Positions 22,501 through 34,284 of a DNA stretch of 64,000 nucleotides are shown piece after piece; position 1 is the stretch's first letter, and each line of letters opens with the position of its first letter. Source of the DNA: Lepas anatifera (lineage: Eukaryota; Arthropoda; Thecostraca; Lepadidae); NCBI GenBank assembly GCA_034440635.1, contig JAOTON010000198.1, forward strand, positions 62,001 through 126,000. Direction: 5' to 3'. The notes beneath the pieces are model-generated. The model was not told the origin of the DNA. It did not search any database and saw only the letters and a program-made list of their open reading frames with translations. The position numbers were made by a program, and so were the translations under genes.

Positions 22501-23406
22501 GCATTCGACTCCCACGCAGGTGAGATGGGCTCATATTGCCGGGCGGGTATTCTAAATAGGTAAGTATTTCTGATCCCAATAATGCTTTCTCAGCAAGGTG
22601 AGAGTTGGTGACACCCTATGGTCTCAGAATTCGGGGTGTCGTAAAGCCCCAAAGCTGTTGTTGCACTTCAAATATGTTTTGTTGTGATAATAATGATAGC
22701 AGAAAATAAGGCACCACATTGAGTTTCCATAAGTGTCCATAAGTTGAATTTGCTAAGAAGTCTTAAATAAAACGTAGTGATCCTTATTATATATGCCATC
22801 GTCATTGCATTTATCGATGTTTTCCATACCACTGCCATATTGAAGGATGACTTCTCGTATCATTACTCAGGAGGGTCAAGAATGGATGTATGCATGGATG
22901 TACCTTGTAAAATTGTTGATTATTTCGGACAAAGACTAGATATAAAGAAAAAAATATGATATACCCTGTGTTTCGGTATAGTTAGATATACCATTGAATA
23001 ATTAGAACAAATATGGGGAAAGAGGACCAGCTTATAAAGTTATCTTTCAGAATAGCAGCACAATAAAACTCGTTAAGCTAACAGGTATATAATACGTCCG
23101 TCTTTTTATCTAGTGCTTGTACAAAATACTCAAGAATTCTAAAAACCTAGGAAAAATAATCCCCGAAGGTACATTACCTTGTAAAAATCAAGGTATGTTG
23201 TCATTTACCTACTGCCATAAATAAAAATATTTAAGCGCATTAGATAAGTTTTGCTGATGCTCAGCTGTTGGCGTATACGCCAGCAGCCACGTACCACGTA
23301 CCGGGTATACCCGGGTTGTAGAAACGCCTGATACCTTACAGGTTGATATCGCTTTCCCGATCCTGCCCGATGCACTATATTTGCTTACTACAATCGAATT
23401 GAAGTA
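19571..23406. other. Unit 3 spacer, last part of amplicon
   Basis: No gene is seen. It repeats the unit 1 spacer: inverted repeat and AAT tract (about 19904-20520), TGACCT repeats (21310-21335), hAT-like MITE (21652-22027) and conserved palindromic block (23262-23349). Identity with unit 2 ends at about 23406. Confidence 0.6.
21652..22027. mobile_element. hAT-like MITE in unit 3 spacer
   Basis: Third copy of the MITE described at 5667-6040, in the same position of the unit. Confidence 0.65.
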
Positions 23407-23885
23407 TTTTTCTGCTTCATCTCTTTGCAAATGTTGCCTGTACACGTTTGACTTAGGATCTGGATGTCAGCAAAGACCTCAACAATTGGAGGTTGTCTCG
23501 AAGATCACCATCCGAGCATGCCATGCCCACAATGACTGGTGAATTTGAAAGTACAGGGACGGTCACCCTGACCAGGTCCGGTCCAGCTCTCGCGCGTCAA
23601 TTGGCAACTGGTCTGCGTCGGACAGAGATTGGACTAGTGCCTTAGCAGAATCGATCCCAATACTTATCCAATACGATGCTACTGCATTCATTGTGAGTGA
23701 CGGGCTGGAGCCAAGCGCCTTACAATCTTAGGCATGCATGATTAATCAGGGGCTGCATGGTTAGTCTATTTATCAGGCTTAACCATTGTGATTCCTTAAT
23801 TTATCGTCTCCTTGTTTAAAAAAATGTGCTGCTCTTCTTAAAAAGAATAAATTTTGGCCTTCTTGAATATGTTTTAGGATACTAT

Positions 23886-25178
23886 GGCTGGGGGGATCCG
23901 GACGCGCGGTAGACAGCGCGCAGCTGCGCGGGGGCGTAAGTTAGCGCGCAGGGTCTTTTGGAGGGATCCATCGGCGCGCAGCTAAGTTGTGGCGGAAGCA
24001 GTGTCGTAACTCGCCGTCTTACCCGCTAACTTTCCGCGTCTTCTCAACAGCGCGGAAGACAGCGCGGAAGCCTGTATGATTGTTTTAAAGTAACAAAAAT
24101 GTATTGAAAATGTCAGTGAATCCAAGTTATATGGCTTGTGTTCGACAAAACATGTATTTATGATAATAATCGAGGGCCACAAACTCCCGATATCTCACTG
24201 GAAAATTCTCAGAAGAGACACAGGCGAAGAGAAACGTAAATCACTGCAGCTGTGCCAGTGAATCACCAGCCGTAATGCTAACTGCCCTCCAATAAACAAT
24301 GTTGTTCGCCCCAGGACGTATCTCACGTTTCGTACTACTCACCGTCCCCGAGCAGTCTCGTCGAGGCTTGAACGCCAGCGATCGAGCAGTTCTCCCTGAA
24401 CTGTGAGCGTGAGGATTCTTAAATATCTGGTGCTGTTTGAAAGGCAGAAAGATAAGGAAAATGGGGCCAAATTCATAGGCGGAATGCAAAAGCGGCAATA
24501 AATGCACTCGTCGAGCCAGGCTTTTTGGAGCCAGCCCGGCTCATCTCTCCCCAGCGCTCCGACTAAACCAATGACACCGTAGTACAACGAGGCAAAAGTG
24601 TGTTTCGTGAAGCCCGTGTCCTGCCCAGATAAATTGCCTTGAGTTAGGCTTAACATAAAAACGCATTCATATGCGTTTTTACGCATTCATATGCGTAAGC
24701 CAAATCATATCGGTTTCAGATGTATGCATCATTTATTTGGAAATCCCACTTATAAATTGTCGTTTACGGATAAGGTTTTTCACTTTATCTCATCCGAGCA
24801 CTTCTATCATCACCTCACCTCCCAGCGCGGGGCCGTGTCTTCCTCTCATCCCCTCCCCCCACAGTCGGCCAGGAAATCAGACACCGTACAGCAGTCAGCA
24901 GGCTGTAACCTATGACGTGAGCTTACTGCGGCGAGAAAAGCACCGTATTCTATGGGAATTTTAGCCTTAGCGCCTATTTACTACGGTCGCCAGAGGCATT
25001 CACCGCCGCCTCAGATTGCCCCAGATGATACGCGCTAACCTCCGCCGGCGCGGAACTCCGCGCGATCGCTCTCTCCCGAACATCCCTCCAAATCGCTTAC
25101 GCGCAAACTTGCGTCCAAATCAGCGCGGGCGTGGGGAGAGCGCGGGCGGAAGCTGCGCGCAACTGGATTCCCCCAGCC
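23886..25178. mobile_element. 1.29-kb non-autonomous DNA transposon, TAT duplication
   Basis: The ends are GGCTGGGGGGATCC and GGATTCCCCCAGCC, with TAT on each side (23883-23885 and 25179-25181). The uninterrupted site in other units reads ATACTATAGCTCAG (for example near 38550). Both subterminal regions repeat GCGCGCAGC, as expected of transposase-binding repeats. A 16-bp near-palindrome ACGCATTCATATGCGT occurs twice in tandem at about 24660-24695. The ORFs inside have no recognised domain. Confidence 0.7.
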
Positions 25179-26029
25179 TATAGCTCAGACTGCTACATTT
25201 CCCTTGGGAACGTGGTAAGCTAAGAAATATATTTTTAACACAAATCTATGCACACATTAATTAAGGCAGTTTGAAATTCATGAGAAGAATATGTAGTTGA
25301 TTGAAGAATTCTCCGTTGAAACTGCTCAAAACTTGTTTATTTTCTAATGTCTTAAAAATGGGAACAAATTGAGTAAAAACACAATAAGTCTGAAAAGAAA
25401 AGAAAACCATTCCAGGAGAGTTAGTAAGTCGCTAGAAACTTGAATAAAAGTGAAAAACTACCATTCTTTGGTGGGCTTTGGAGGGCGCCAGACTACATGA
25501 TCCCCTTATATTGTCTTAAGTCCAACCAGGGGGGATGACGTGGATGCCCCCTCTCCCTAAGGACTGTACCTGCTCCCGATTACTTTAAGTGTTGGTAAGC
25601 CTGCCCTAAACTGCTTCGATAGTGTCGGGAACGTACAATTGTATCAGTTATGTGAAATTGGCTTTTGGCGACCATAAACTTTTGAGACGTCACATCCGCA
25701 TATCCATAGCTATTTTAAATTTCGAAAAAGGTATGGGTAAGCACCGCAAGCTAGTTTTTTGTCTAACTTAAGTTACCAGCTAAGTGACGTTCAGAGTCAA
25801 CCATGTCCGTTTTGAGAAATGGAAGAAAAAATGACGGAAGAATTATGTATATTTCTCCACAATAAATATTTACGTAAAAACGCATAAGGAGCATGAGCAG
25901 ACACATGAACATTTACACGATAATGTAAACAGATATTCACATCTCGCACCAAGGTCTTGTAACAGTCATATTCACTCTCTGGATGACATTTCTAATATTG
26001 GTACTGAGGCTGGGACAAAGGCAGATATT

Positions 26030-27433
26030 TTAGTACACAGCCTTGTGGACGGGGGCTGGGTGGTACACAGGCTTCGGGGCATGGTACACGGGGGCAGCGT
26101 GGTACACAGGCTTCGGGGCATGGTACACGGGGGCAGCGTGGTACACAGGCTTCGGGGCATGGTAAGCCGAAGCGGCATGGTGCGGGGCCGCCGGGTGGTA
26201 GGCGGGGGTCTTGGCGTATCCGTCATAAGTCACCTCGGCGTTGTAGCCACCGTAGTGGTCAGCAGTATACTTGACATGCTGAGTGCGGCCGTCGGGCAGA
26301 ACGACGCTGTACTCTCCCACCACGTTGTTGCCATCGCTGTGCTCGTTCTTGGAGAACTGGGCGCCGTAGTGCGGGTCGTTGACGGCGTAGTCGTACGAGT
26401 ACGGCGTGTCGTAGTGGGCGTCGTGGCCGTAGCCAGCCTTGCCATGCTGCGGCGCAGCGGCGGCGACGGTGGCGAGGGCAACCAGGAGCAGGAACTGCGG
26501 AAGAATTCAAATCATTGCCTGATTCACATACTTGATGCTTACAATATAGATTTAAAACATGGAGAATGCCTAAGAAACCGTACATATTCACTGCTTCTCA
26601 AGTTCGTATACCAATTCTTAGTTATTTATTTCAATTTTGTACGAAGACAACTTTAAAGGACATGAGGGTCTGCTTCCCACAATGACACTGGTTTCGATTC
26701 TAGAAATAAAGTGTACTCTGAAATTTAATGATCGAATTGATATCGACAGCAGTTTGATGGACTCTGCAGTGCTGCACCGAGGAGCATGATTCTTATTTAT
26801 TCAGAAGCTATTTCTCAGGTCTCATCTTCTCATTGGATGTACAATTGAGTGAATTCGCATTGGTTGATATTTGGTAATAGCCTTTTTCAGATGCGTCATT
26901 ATGCTATAGATTGTTGCAAACATTATCGGTCATTGAATGAACCTTAACCTTGAATTATGCTCTTCGCCTTGATCTTTTTTAACCAAAATATGCATGGCAT
27001 TCAACAACATTGAATAGGCCTTTGGAAAAATTATCGGCCAAGGTGATGACTATTATTCGAGGTCGTAACCCATATGATGAACAAACATCTTTCTATCAAG
27101 CTATTGCATACATGAAGATTATGATCATAAAGATAAGATCGATTAGATATTATTTGTTCTGTTCCCTCGAGTCCCGCTAGGTAAACTTAAGTAAATTAAA
27201 ACATTATGTATTGAGGCAAAGCGTTTAATCTGAATCCTAACATAATTTGCATTTCAATCAAAATCAATAAAAATTTGCTCCATTTTATATCCAGGATTCG
27301 AGGAGCCGAGCCAATTGGTACATATATTATTAAGTTAAATCGACAACAGTTTTGGGTTTTATACCTTAAGTTTTCCCGCCATGGTCTTCCGCACACAAGG
27401 ACACCACCTGTCTGAGACAACGCTCACCTTCAT
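26030..27433 (-). CDS. RR-2 cuticular protein, array copy 4
   Basis: 156-aa secreted cuticle protein. Model: exon 1 27433-27428, intron 27427-26495 (933 bp, no retroposed insert), exon 2 26494-26030. It has an MKFLLLVALATVAAAA-type signal peptide, an RR-2 domain identical or nearly so to copy 1, three 13-residue tail repeats and HKAVY. As in copy 1, the ATG just outside exon 2 meets a TGA after six codons. Two paralogues sharing a stop there while everything after it stays intact is strong evidence that this stretch is intron. The 3' neighbour is the TAT transposon; upstream is a piggyBac-like element. Confidence 0.86.
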
Positions 27434-27575
27434 GTTTGCAGTGGTACAGCGGACAGTGGACTGTTGCATGACTGTCACTCCGCCCTGGTTTTATACCCAC
27501 AAGTACCCGGAGGTCGCTGCTTGCGGTATTGGTCATGGTGGGTGTAGTACTTGGCCGTACCGTGACGTGAGGTCA
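27428..27575 (-). promoter_or_regulatory. Core promoter and exon 1 of gene 4
   Basis: TATAAAA at 27495-27489, 62 nt before the ATG at 27433. TGAGGTCA at 27568-27575 replaces the CRE, as in copies 2 and 3. The upstream spacer with the TGACCT repeats is missing from this unit. Confidence 0.8.
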
Positions 27576-28196
27576 CAGGGGCCTAAATAGATACCATTTG
27601 AAGGGAGATACGCGAAAAATTATTGGCTGGATCAAAAGGTCACAAAAAGTTGTTTCAGGAGTTGTATTGTCCTTTTTTTCGAATTCGGCCTCCAAATGTC
27701 TTAACCCTATTACGCCACCCCTGTAAAAAGTCAGAATCGGAAGGGGAGGCGGTCCATCGCCCCTTCATGATATCTTGGAAGGTTATCAATGGATTTAAAT
27801 GAAACAAAACCATTTTGTTTGTTTTTGATGTGAACTCTCTGTTAAGCTATACACATATTTCAAAAATTTTAGAAGGAGGTCAGGGGACAAAAGAATAGGA
27901 TATTTTGACCTTTTTTCAACTGGTTACTGCGCCTTGATCTATTCTTGGATTTGTATGCAACTTCGTGTGTAGTTTGATAATTGTATGCTGATAAATCTGT
28001 ACTGAGAGATGTAAGGAACCTATTTTTGCTGTTTTATTCCCACGGACGGATATAGGTGATTTAAAAAGGGGGACATAATAACAAAGTTGTTGCTTATCAC
28101 CATATTTCGTATTGAGAGGCTTGGTTCCCCAAATTTTGCCTGCGAAATGTTGATTCTGATACAAACTAAAATTGTGTACGTATTTTGATGCTAATT

Positions 28197-28334
28197 CATT
28201 GGCGGTTCCAGGAGCAGAAAAAACGAAGTAAACTCATGAAATCATGAGCATTAATTTTATGCATCTCCTTATAATTGTTGCTTCCTCGTCCTTAGCACCT
28301 CTCTCCTCGAAATGTATTCCTGGATCTGCCGCTG
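28197..28334. mobile_element. Short hAT-like MITE remnant
   Basis: Left end CATTGGCGGTTCCAGG and right end CCTGGATCTGCCGCTG are imperfect inverted repeats around a 138-bp body. The same sequence is at 46158-46295 in the second piggyBac-like copy. Confidence 0.4.
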
Positions 28335-29418
28335 AGTATCAACACTTCCGGCGTGCGTACGTTTGGAGGGGAAGACAACAGCTTCAAAGGTTTAGTGAGC
28401 CGGCGTAAGATAAGACAATGCAGGGTCCCATGGCGTCGCTGCCAATACTGCCTCAATGCAATAACAGCGCCGCGGTAACTCTTTGTACTTCAATATGTCC
28501 AATATGACAATGTAAACTATACCAAGCGTCTGGAACTACGAACGGTAAGATGTATCCACACGGTGGTTAACTTTGCTCAACACCCTCATTCATGTACTCA
28601 TAATCAACTGTTCCAATACGATATCATCCTTTTTCAGGTTTTTAGGTTGTATTTCAATAAGCATCCATGTTACATGTGTCATACACGCCTAGCTAGGTGC
28701 GTCTTCAACCTATCGTAAGTCATTTTTCTAGCTATCATTTTTCAGGAATTACAAGGAAAATAATCAGAATCGGGAAGCAACAGGATATACTGTTTCGGGA
28801 CGAATTCAACAGAAAACCAAAGCAGAAATAAACAATAAGAACCCAAAGAATATTAACTAAGTTACAGAGGTGAATGCGTAAAACTAAAAAGCTTCCCTAC
28901 CTAATGTCTAGGCGACATCGGAACACCGCTCATTCTGTGGCAACATATCCACTACACTTTGAGTGCCGAGTGAAAAGCGTCTAAAAAAACATAACGCACG
29001 CGGCGGGCCCTCCAGCCATCTCGAAAGTAGCAAAGCCACCCTGAGCATTCAGCACAGTTTGGCAGGAACTCTGAAGGCACCAGTTCACAATGCATCACTT
29101 CAACAATGCGTTAAGCGTCCGGTCCTCTAACCACAAAAACCATGTCCACGCAACAGATATTTGCCACACTCAGACGAATTCGGAAAGATCACACTCACCT
29201 ATCAGCCATGATCCCATCATTGTTCTCCCGCCATCAACGGTCTATTAATAATTCTATCACTTTCCACTTGGCATTGAAAGCACGCTCTTGGTTTTCAGCA
29301 TTCACAATATCAAGTTGGTTTCCTTATCCGTTAACAATCTGATGAGAAGAATATCCAAGAACAAATTGCAATTTTGTGTTATCATTTTCTTTCCGATCTT
29401 TTATATTGGGGTTAACAA

Positions 29419-29796
29419 TCAGGGAGTGCTGATAACCAAAGATGATAATTTTTCAGTTACAGGAGGTAGATCGGGATATATTCTGATTGTTAAGATGAAG
29501 TTCCATACCTTTTCCCAAAAACTGAGCACGTCTGGACAACTCCAAAATTTGTGTGATATATTGCCGTTTCCTTCATGACATCTAACGCATTTATGTGTGT
29601 CAGTTGTTCCCATGCGGTGCAGTAACGTGTTTGTGGCAACCGTCCGAGCTATTATTTTGTACTGCAGCGCCTGATATGCCACGGATTTTGTGGTAATTCG
29701 GCTAAGATTGTACACCGAAGACCATTCAATGCCATCAAATATCGCTTCCCAAGGGGCTTCCCATGTATTTTTTACATCTTTGGACGCGCCGTTCAT
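29419..29796 (-). pseudogene. LINE reverse transcriptase, C-terminal fragment
   Basis: The minus-strand frame encodes about 125 aa typical of the C-terminal end of non-LTR ORF2 proteins: YQALQYKIIARTVATNTLL, then a CX2CX8HX4C zinc-knuckle (CVRC, H, SCP) and SFWEKVW. This is the zinc-binding region after the reverse transcriptase. The polymerase domain is absent, so it is a truncated copy. It lies inside the piggyBac-like element and is missing from the related copy at 47 kb. The spacing matches the LINE fragment at 52.5 kb, so the two may be one family. Confidence 0.65.
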
Positions 29797-30738
29797 TAAC
29801 CTATTATAAATATGCTTACTGACTTTCTTAACGCTAAGAATGGCTTAAATACTAGGGTTAATAATTGGTCCAAATTTTTTTGGTTGTTGTAGTTCTCTTT
29901 CTGATACGATATCATAATTAGAAAGAATTTTGTTCCGGTTACCTGACTCAAAATATGGTCTGACATCGCCACTGGCATAAAAATCATTAGAAAATATTAG
30001 ATATTGTTAAAAAAGAGGCAAAACAATATCCAAAGCCCGATTGAAAGCACCCTATCAATGTATGTACATGTCTTGTAAAATATGAAGATTATACCCCCAG
30101 TTTTTCCCATGGATCCGCTCTTGATGGAAAATGTAGATTTGCATCGATGTAAGTGGAAGATAGTATACGACATCCATCATACATCTTTATTATTTCTGTA
30201 CCTCAGAGGCCAGAATTTCAACACAATAATGCGGTTAAGATTCATGATCGTGCCAAGTGCCCCACCCAAACCTCGCTCTGCCACCGCCACTGCTCCCAAA
30301 AACGAAACTAATTTGCTAAAAAAGAATTACTTCTGATCAAAGAGCATTATGCAACTGATATGAAATTCCCCCAATTATATACCCATGGAACCGCCCTTGG
30401 AACACAAAACCACAAAGTAAGCCCGGATATAACCACATTGATAAAGTAACGAAGCAATCATTGCATTTTGCTATAAACACAAGAGATTTTGTACCAGAAT
30501 TAGAGCAAGTCCAGTTGAGCTAGTTCTTCTCATAGCCGGTTGACATGCCTCCCAAAGCATGTCCTTGGATTCGTCCATGGAGCACTTAGAATTTTCTTTT
30601 AAGTTCTGCTTGATGCCAAATCGATTTTTAGGAAAAGTCACAAAGTATGAAAGCGATATCTATTTAGGTTTAACCACGCAACGAGAAAAACTGTCAGGGA
30701 AGCCTCTGGAGCCCCCACCCCTACAATAATAGGGTTAA

Positions 30739-31415
30739 AATCACTAACAAAATCAACATTTCTTGACGACTTATCGAGATTTCTCACTATCGATCAAATC
30801 ATGTAGCCTTGGCTATGACCATCAACTTCTCTAAGAACTATGTCCTATCTGTCCTAAACAGTGGTGTAAAACCTTGAACTATCACAGAAAAAAATTTCTT
30901 GAAAAAACAGCATTGCAAAATTCTTTTGAAACATAAATATAGGAAATGACTGAAACGTTTAGTGCTATGCAAAGCCAAAGGTTGTATTTATCATACGACC
31001 GGTTTCGGGGCCATCTCAGTCCCATTATCAAGTGACAAAAAAGTGAAAGAGTGACAAAAAGTGATTACTGTTGCGTCCAGATCACTTTCAAATCCAGAAC
31101 AAAACAACGCCGAATCAAAGAAGTCATCCAAATCCAAACAACAGCAAGAAAATAACTAAGTAGAAATATAGGCAAATTTGTCTTGCACCAAGTTTGGCTC
31201 GACTTGCTCAAGCAAAAATGAGGATCAGGGAAGAAAACACTCTGCGTTATGATGCTGAATATTTGAACTGCTAGCAGCATGATACAGATTATTCCATCGG
31301 GTTTACCGTAATGCGTTTTATATAGCTATGTAGTGTGTGTAATCGTCATGGGTGGAGATCCCGGGGGTTGGGGCGGTCAGGACGGGATTTATCCCGCGAC
31401 TTAAGTATTACTAAC
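30739..31415. other. Unit 4 spacer with large deletion
   Basis: 30739-31340 resembles 3720-4400 of unit 1, including the inverted-repeat arm. The next 3.4 kb of the standard spacer is missing. In its place are about 75 bp of unrelated sequence (31341-31415) and the MITE at 31416. No gene is seen. Confidence 0.5.
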
Positions 31416-31871
31416 TAAAGGGAATGTGACACCTTGGTCGAATCCTGGAATTTAGTGAAATTAGGCGTACTTTTAGCGAAAAATAATGAAACCACTCAGG
31501 ATTTCTCTGAAAAAAATGTGCAATAGGCTCAATATTCTGCTTTTAAAATACTCCTCTAGAAAAAGAAATAAATATCAGCCTGTGGATGATGTCACGATCT
31601 CGCAACCACTGCCATACTTGAAACGCTTCAAGGGCTCCGATTGGCTGATGCTCATCGTGACATCAGCATATGTCGTCACACCAGCAGCTCACAACAAAGG
31701 CCGCTCGGCGACGGGCTAATGGGGGGCTGGTGTCAGGTAGGTTTTAGCTTTTTTCTACGGAAATATCGAGTTCCAAGACAAATGAAGTATGGAGTACCGG
31801 GTTTTCCAACTTGCTTTACAACTTGACAATCCCAGTTAAAATCACCTTGTGAAGGTACCACATTCCATTTA
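31416..31871. mobile_element. MITE with AAAGGGAATGTG ends, copy A
   Basis: Left end TAAAGGGAATGTGACACC and right end GGTACCACATTCCATTTA are inverted repeats. The interior aligns, in opposite orientation, with the element at 35979-36431. No coding capacity is seen. Confidence 0.6.
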
Positions 31872-32762
31872 AGAATTGGTTTTGGTCTTCTTGAGTATGT
31901 TTTAGGATACTAAAGCTCGATTGCTACATTTCCCTTGGGAACATGGTAAGCTAAGAAATACATTTTTAACACAAATCTATCGACACATTATTAATTAAGG
32001 TAGTTTGAAATTCATGAGAGAAAGATGTAGTTGATTGAAAAGTTCTCCGTTGAGACTGCTCAAAAGTTTTATTTTTTTAATGCCTTAAAAAGGCGAACGA
32101 ATTGAGTAAAAACATGATAAATCTTAAAAGAATATAAAACCATTTCAGGAGAGTTAGCAAGTCGCGAGAAACTTGAATAAATATGAAAAACTAACATTCT
32201 ATAGTGGACTTTGGAGGGCGCCAGACTACATGCTCCCCTTATATTGTCTTTAGTTCGACCAGGGGGGATGACGTGGATGCCCCTTCCCCCTTAGGACTGT
32301 GCCTGCTCCTGATTACTTTAAGTGGTGGTAAGCCTGCCCTAAACTGCTTCGATAGTGTCGGGAACGTACAATTGTATCAGTTACGTGAAATTGGCTTTCG
32401 GCTACAGTCAACTTTTGAGAGGTCACTTCCGCGTATCCATAGCTATTTTAAATTTCGAAAAAGGTATGGGCAAGCACCGCAAGCTAGTTTTTGTCTAACT
32501 TAAGTTACCAGCTAAGTGACGTTCAGAGTCAACCATGTCCGTTTTGTGAAATGAAAGGAAAAATGACGGAACAATGATGTATATTTCTCCACAATAAATA
32601 TTCACGTAAACAACACATAAGGAGCATGAGCAGACACATGAACATTTACACGATAATGTAAACAGATATTCACATTTCGCACCAAGGTCTTGAAACAGTC
32701 ATATTCACTCTCTGGATGACATTTCTAATATTGGTACTGAGGCTGGGACAAAGGCAGATATT
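31872..32762. other. 3' flank of gene 5
   Basis: No gene is seen. It aligns with 7855-8300 plus 9080-9490 and has neither of the two insertions found there, so it shows the ancestral arrangement. Confidence 0.55.
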
Positions 32763-34147
32763 TTAGTACACAACCTTGTGGACGGGGGCAGCGTGGTACA
32801 CTGGCTTCGGGGCATGGTACACAGGGGCAGCGTGGTACCCAGGCTTCGGGGCATGGTACACGGGGGCAGCGTGGTACACAGGCTTCGGGGCGTGGTAAGC
32901 CGAAGCGGCGTGGTGCGGGGCCGCCGGGTGGTAGGCGGGGGTCTTGGCGTATCCGTCATAAGTCACCTCGGCGTTGTAGCCACCGTAGTGGTCAGCAGTA
33001 TACTTGACATGCTGAGTGCGGCCGTCGGGCAGAACGACGCTGTACTCTCCCACCACGTTGTTGCCATCGCTGTGCTCGTTCTTGGAGAACTGGGCGCCGT
33101 AGTGTGGGTCGTTGACGGCGTAATCGTACGAGTACGGCGTGTCGTAGTGGGCGTCGTGGCCGTAGCCAGCCTTGCCGTGCTGCGGCGCAGCGGTGGCGAC
33201 GGTGGCGAGGGCAACCAGCAGCAGGAACTGCGGGAGAATCAAAATCAGTGTCTGATTCATATACTTGATGCTTACAATGTAGATTGAAAACATAGAGAAT
33301 GCATACGAACCGTAGATATTCACTGCTGTCTGAAGTTCGTATATTAATTATTAGCTTTTTTATTTCAATTTTGTATGAAGAAAACTTTTCAAGGACATGA
33401 GGGTCTGCTTCCCACAAATGATGACATTGGCTTGAATTCTGGAAATAAAGTGTACTCTGAAATTTAATGGTTGAATTTATATCGCAAGCAGTTTGATGGA
33501 CTCTGCACCGAGGGGCACGATTCTTATTTATTCAGAAGATATTTCGAGGTCTCCTCTTCTCTTAGATGTAAAATTCAGTGAATTCACATTGGTTGATATT
33601 TGGTTACATTTTTTTCAGATGCGTCATTATGCAATAGATTTTTGCAAACATTATTGGCCATTGCGTGGGCCTCGACCTTGAATAATGCTCTTTGACTTGG
33701 CCGATGTTTTTTGTTCAAAATTTGCGTTTCATTCAACCACATTTGAGAGGCCTTCGGAAAAATTATCGGCCAAGGTCAAGATCGCAACCCATATGATGAA
33801 CAAACATCTTTCTATTAATCTATTGCATACGTGAAGATTCAGATTAATGAGATCGATTAGTTATTATTTCGTCTGTTCCCTCGAATCCCGCTACGTAAAC
33901 TTGAGTAAATTCAAACATTATGTATTGGGGCAAAACGCTTTATCTGAATGCTCACTTAATTTGAACTTTAATCAAAATTAATTAAAATCTGCTCCAATTT
34001 ATATCCAGGATTCGAGTAGCCAAGCTAATTGGTACATATATTATTAAGTTAAATTGACAACAGTTTTGGTTTTTATACCTTAAGTTTTCCCGCCATGGTC
34101 TTCCGCACACAAGGACACCACCTGTCTGAGACAACGCTCACCTTCAT
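32763..34147 (-). CDS. RR-2 cuticular protein, array copy 5
   Basis: 156-aa secreted cuticle protein. Model: exon 1 34147-34142, intron 34141-33228 (914 bp), exon 2 33227-32763. The signal peptide begins MKFLLLVALATVATAA. The RR-2 domain is intact, and three tail repeats follow, the middle one with PGYHAAP; the end is HKVVY. The exon-2 frame stays open by chance to 33323 (an MNIYGSY start), but that segment is intron by alignment with the other copies. The flanking unit is the cleanest in the array and gives empty sites for many insertions. Confidence 0.87.
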
Positions 34148-34284
34148 GTTTGCAGTGGTACAGCGGACAGTAGACTGTTGCATGACCGCCACTCCGCTCT
34201 GGTTTTATAACCACAACTACCCCGAGTTTGCTGCTTGTGACATTGGTCATGGTGTGTGCTGTACTCAGCCGTGACGTGACGTCA
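34142..34284 (-). promoter_or_regulatory. Core promoter and exon 1 of gene 5
   Basis: TATAAAA at 34209-34203, 62 nt before the ATG at 34147. The CRE palindrome TGACGTCA is intact at 34277-34284. CCAAT is kept. Confidence 0.8.

Larger units (their letters stand above)
2070..23406. repeat. 8-kb tandem amplicon, about 2.67 copies
   Basis: From about 2070 the sequence repeats with period 7998 (start codon 3441 to 11439) and then 7989 (11439 to 19428), differing only by scattered substitutions and small indels. Near-identity stops abruptly at about 23407; beyond it copy 3 resembles the older unit near 38090-38400 instead. One period holds an exon 1 with promoter, the spacer, and the coding exon of the next gene. 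Identity is judged by eye, so a dot plot would refine the ends. Confidence 0.85.
27705..30734. mobile_element. piggyBac-like TTAA element, 3.0 kb
   Basis: The ends are CCCTATTA and TAATAGGG, flanked by TTAA at 27701-27704 and 30735-30738. The empty site in unit 5 (near 34402) reads CCCTTAAAATC. TTAA targets with CCC...GGG ends are diagnostic of the piggyBac superfamily. No DDD transposase ORF is visible. The interior has a hAT-like MITE remnant (28197-28334) and a LINE fragment (about 29285-29990). A second copy begins at 41037. Confidence 0.7.
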
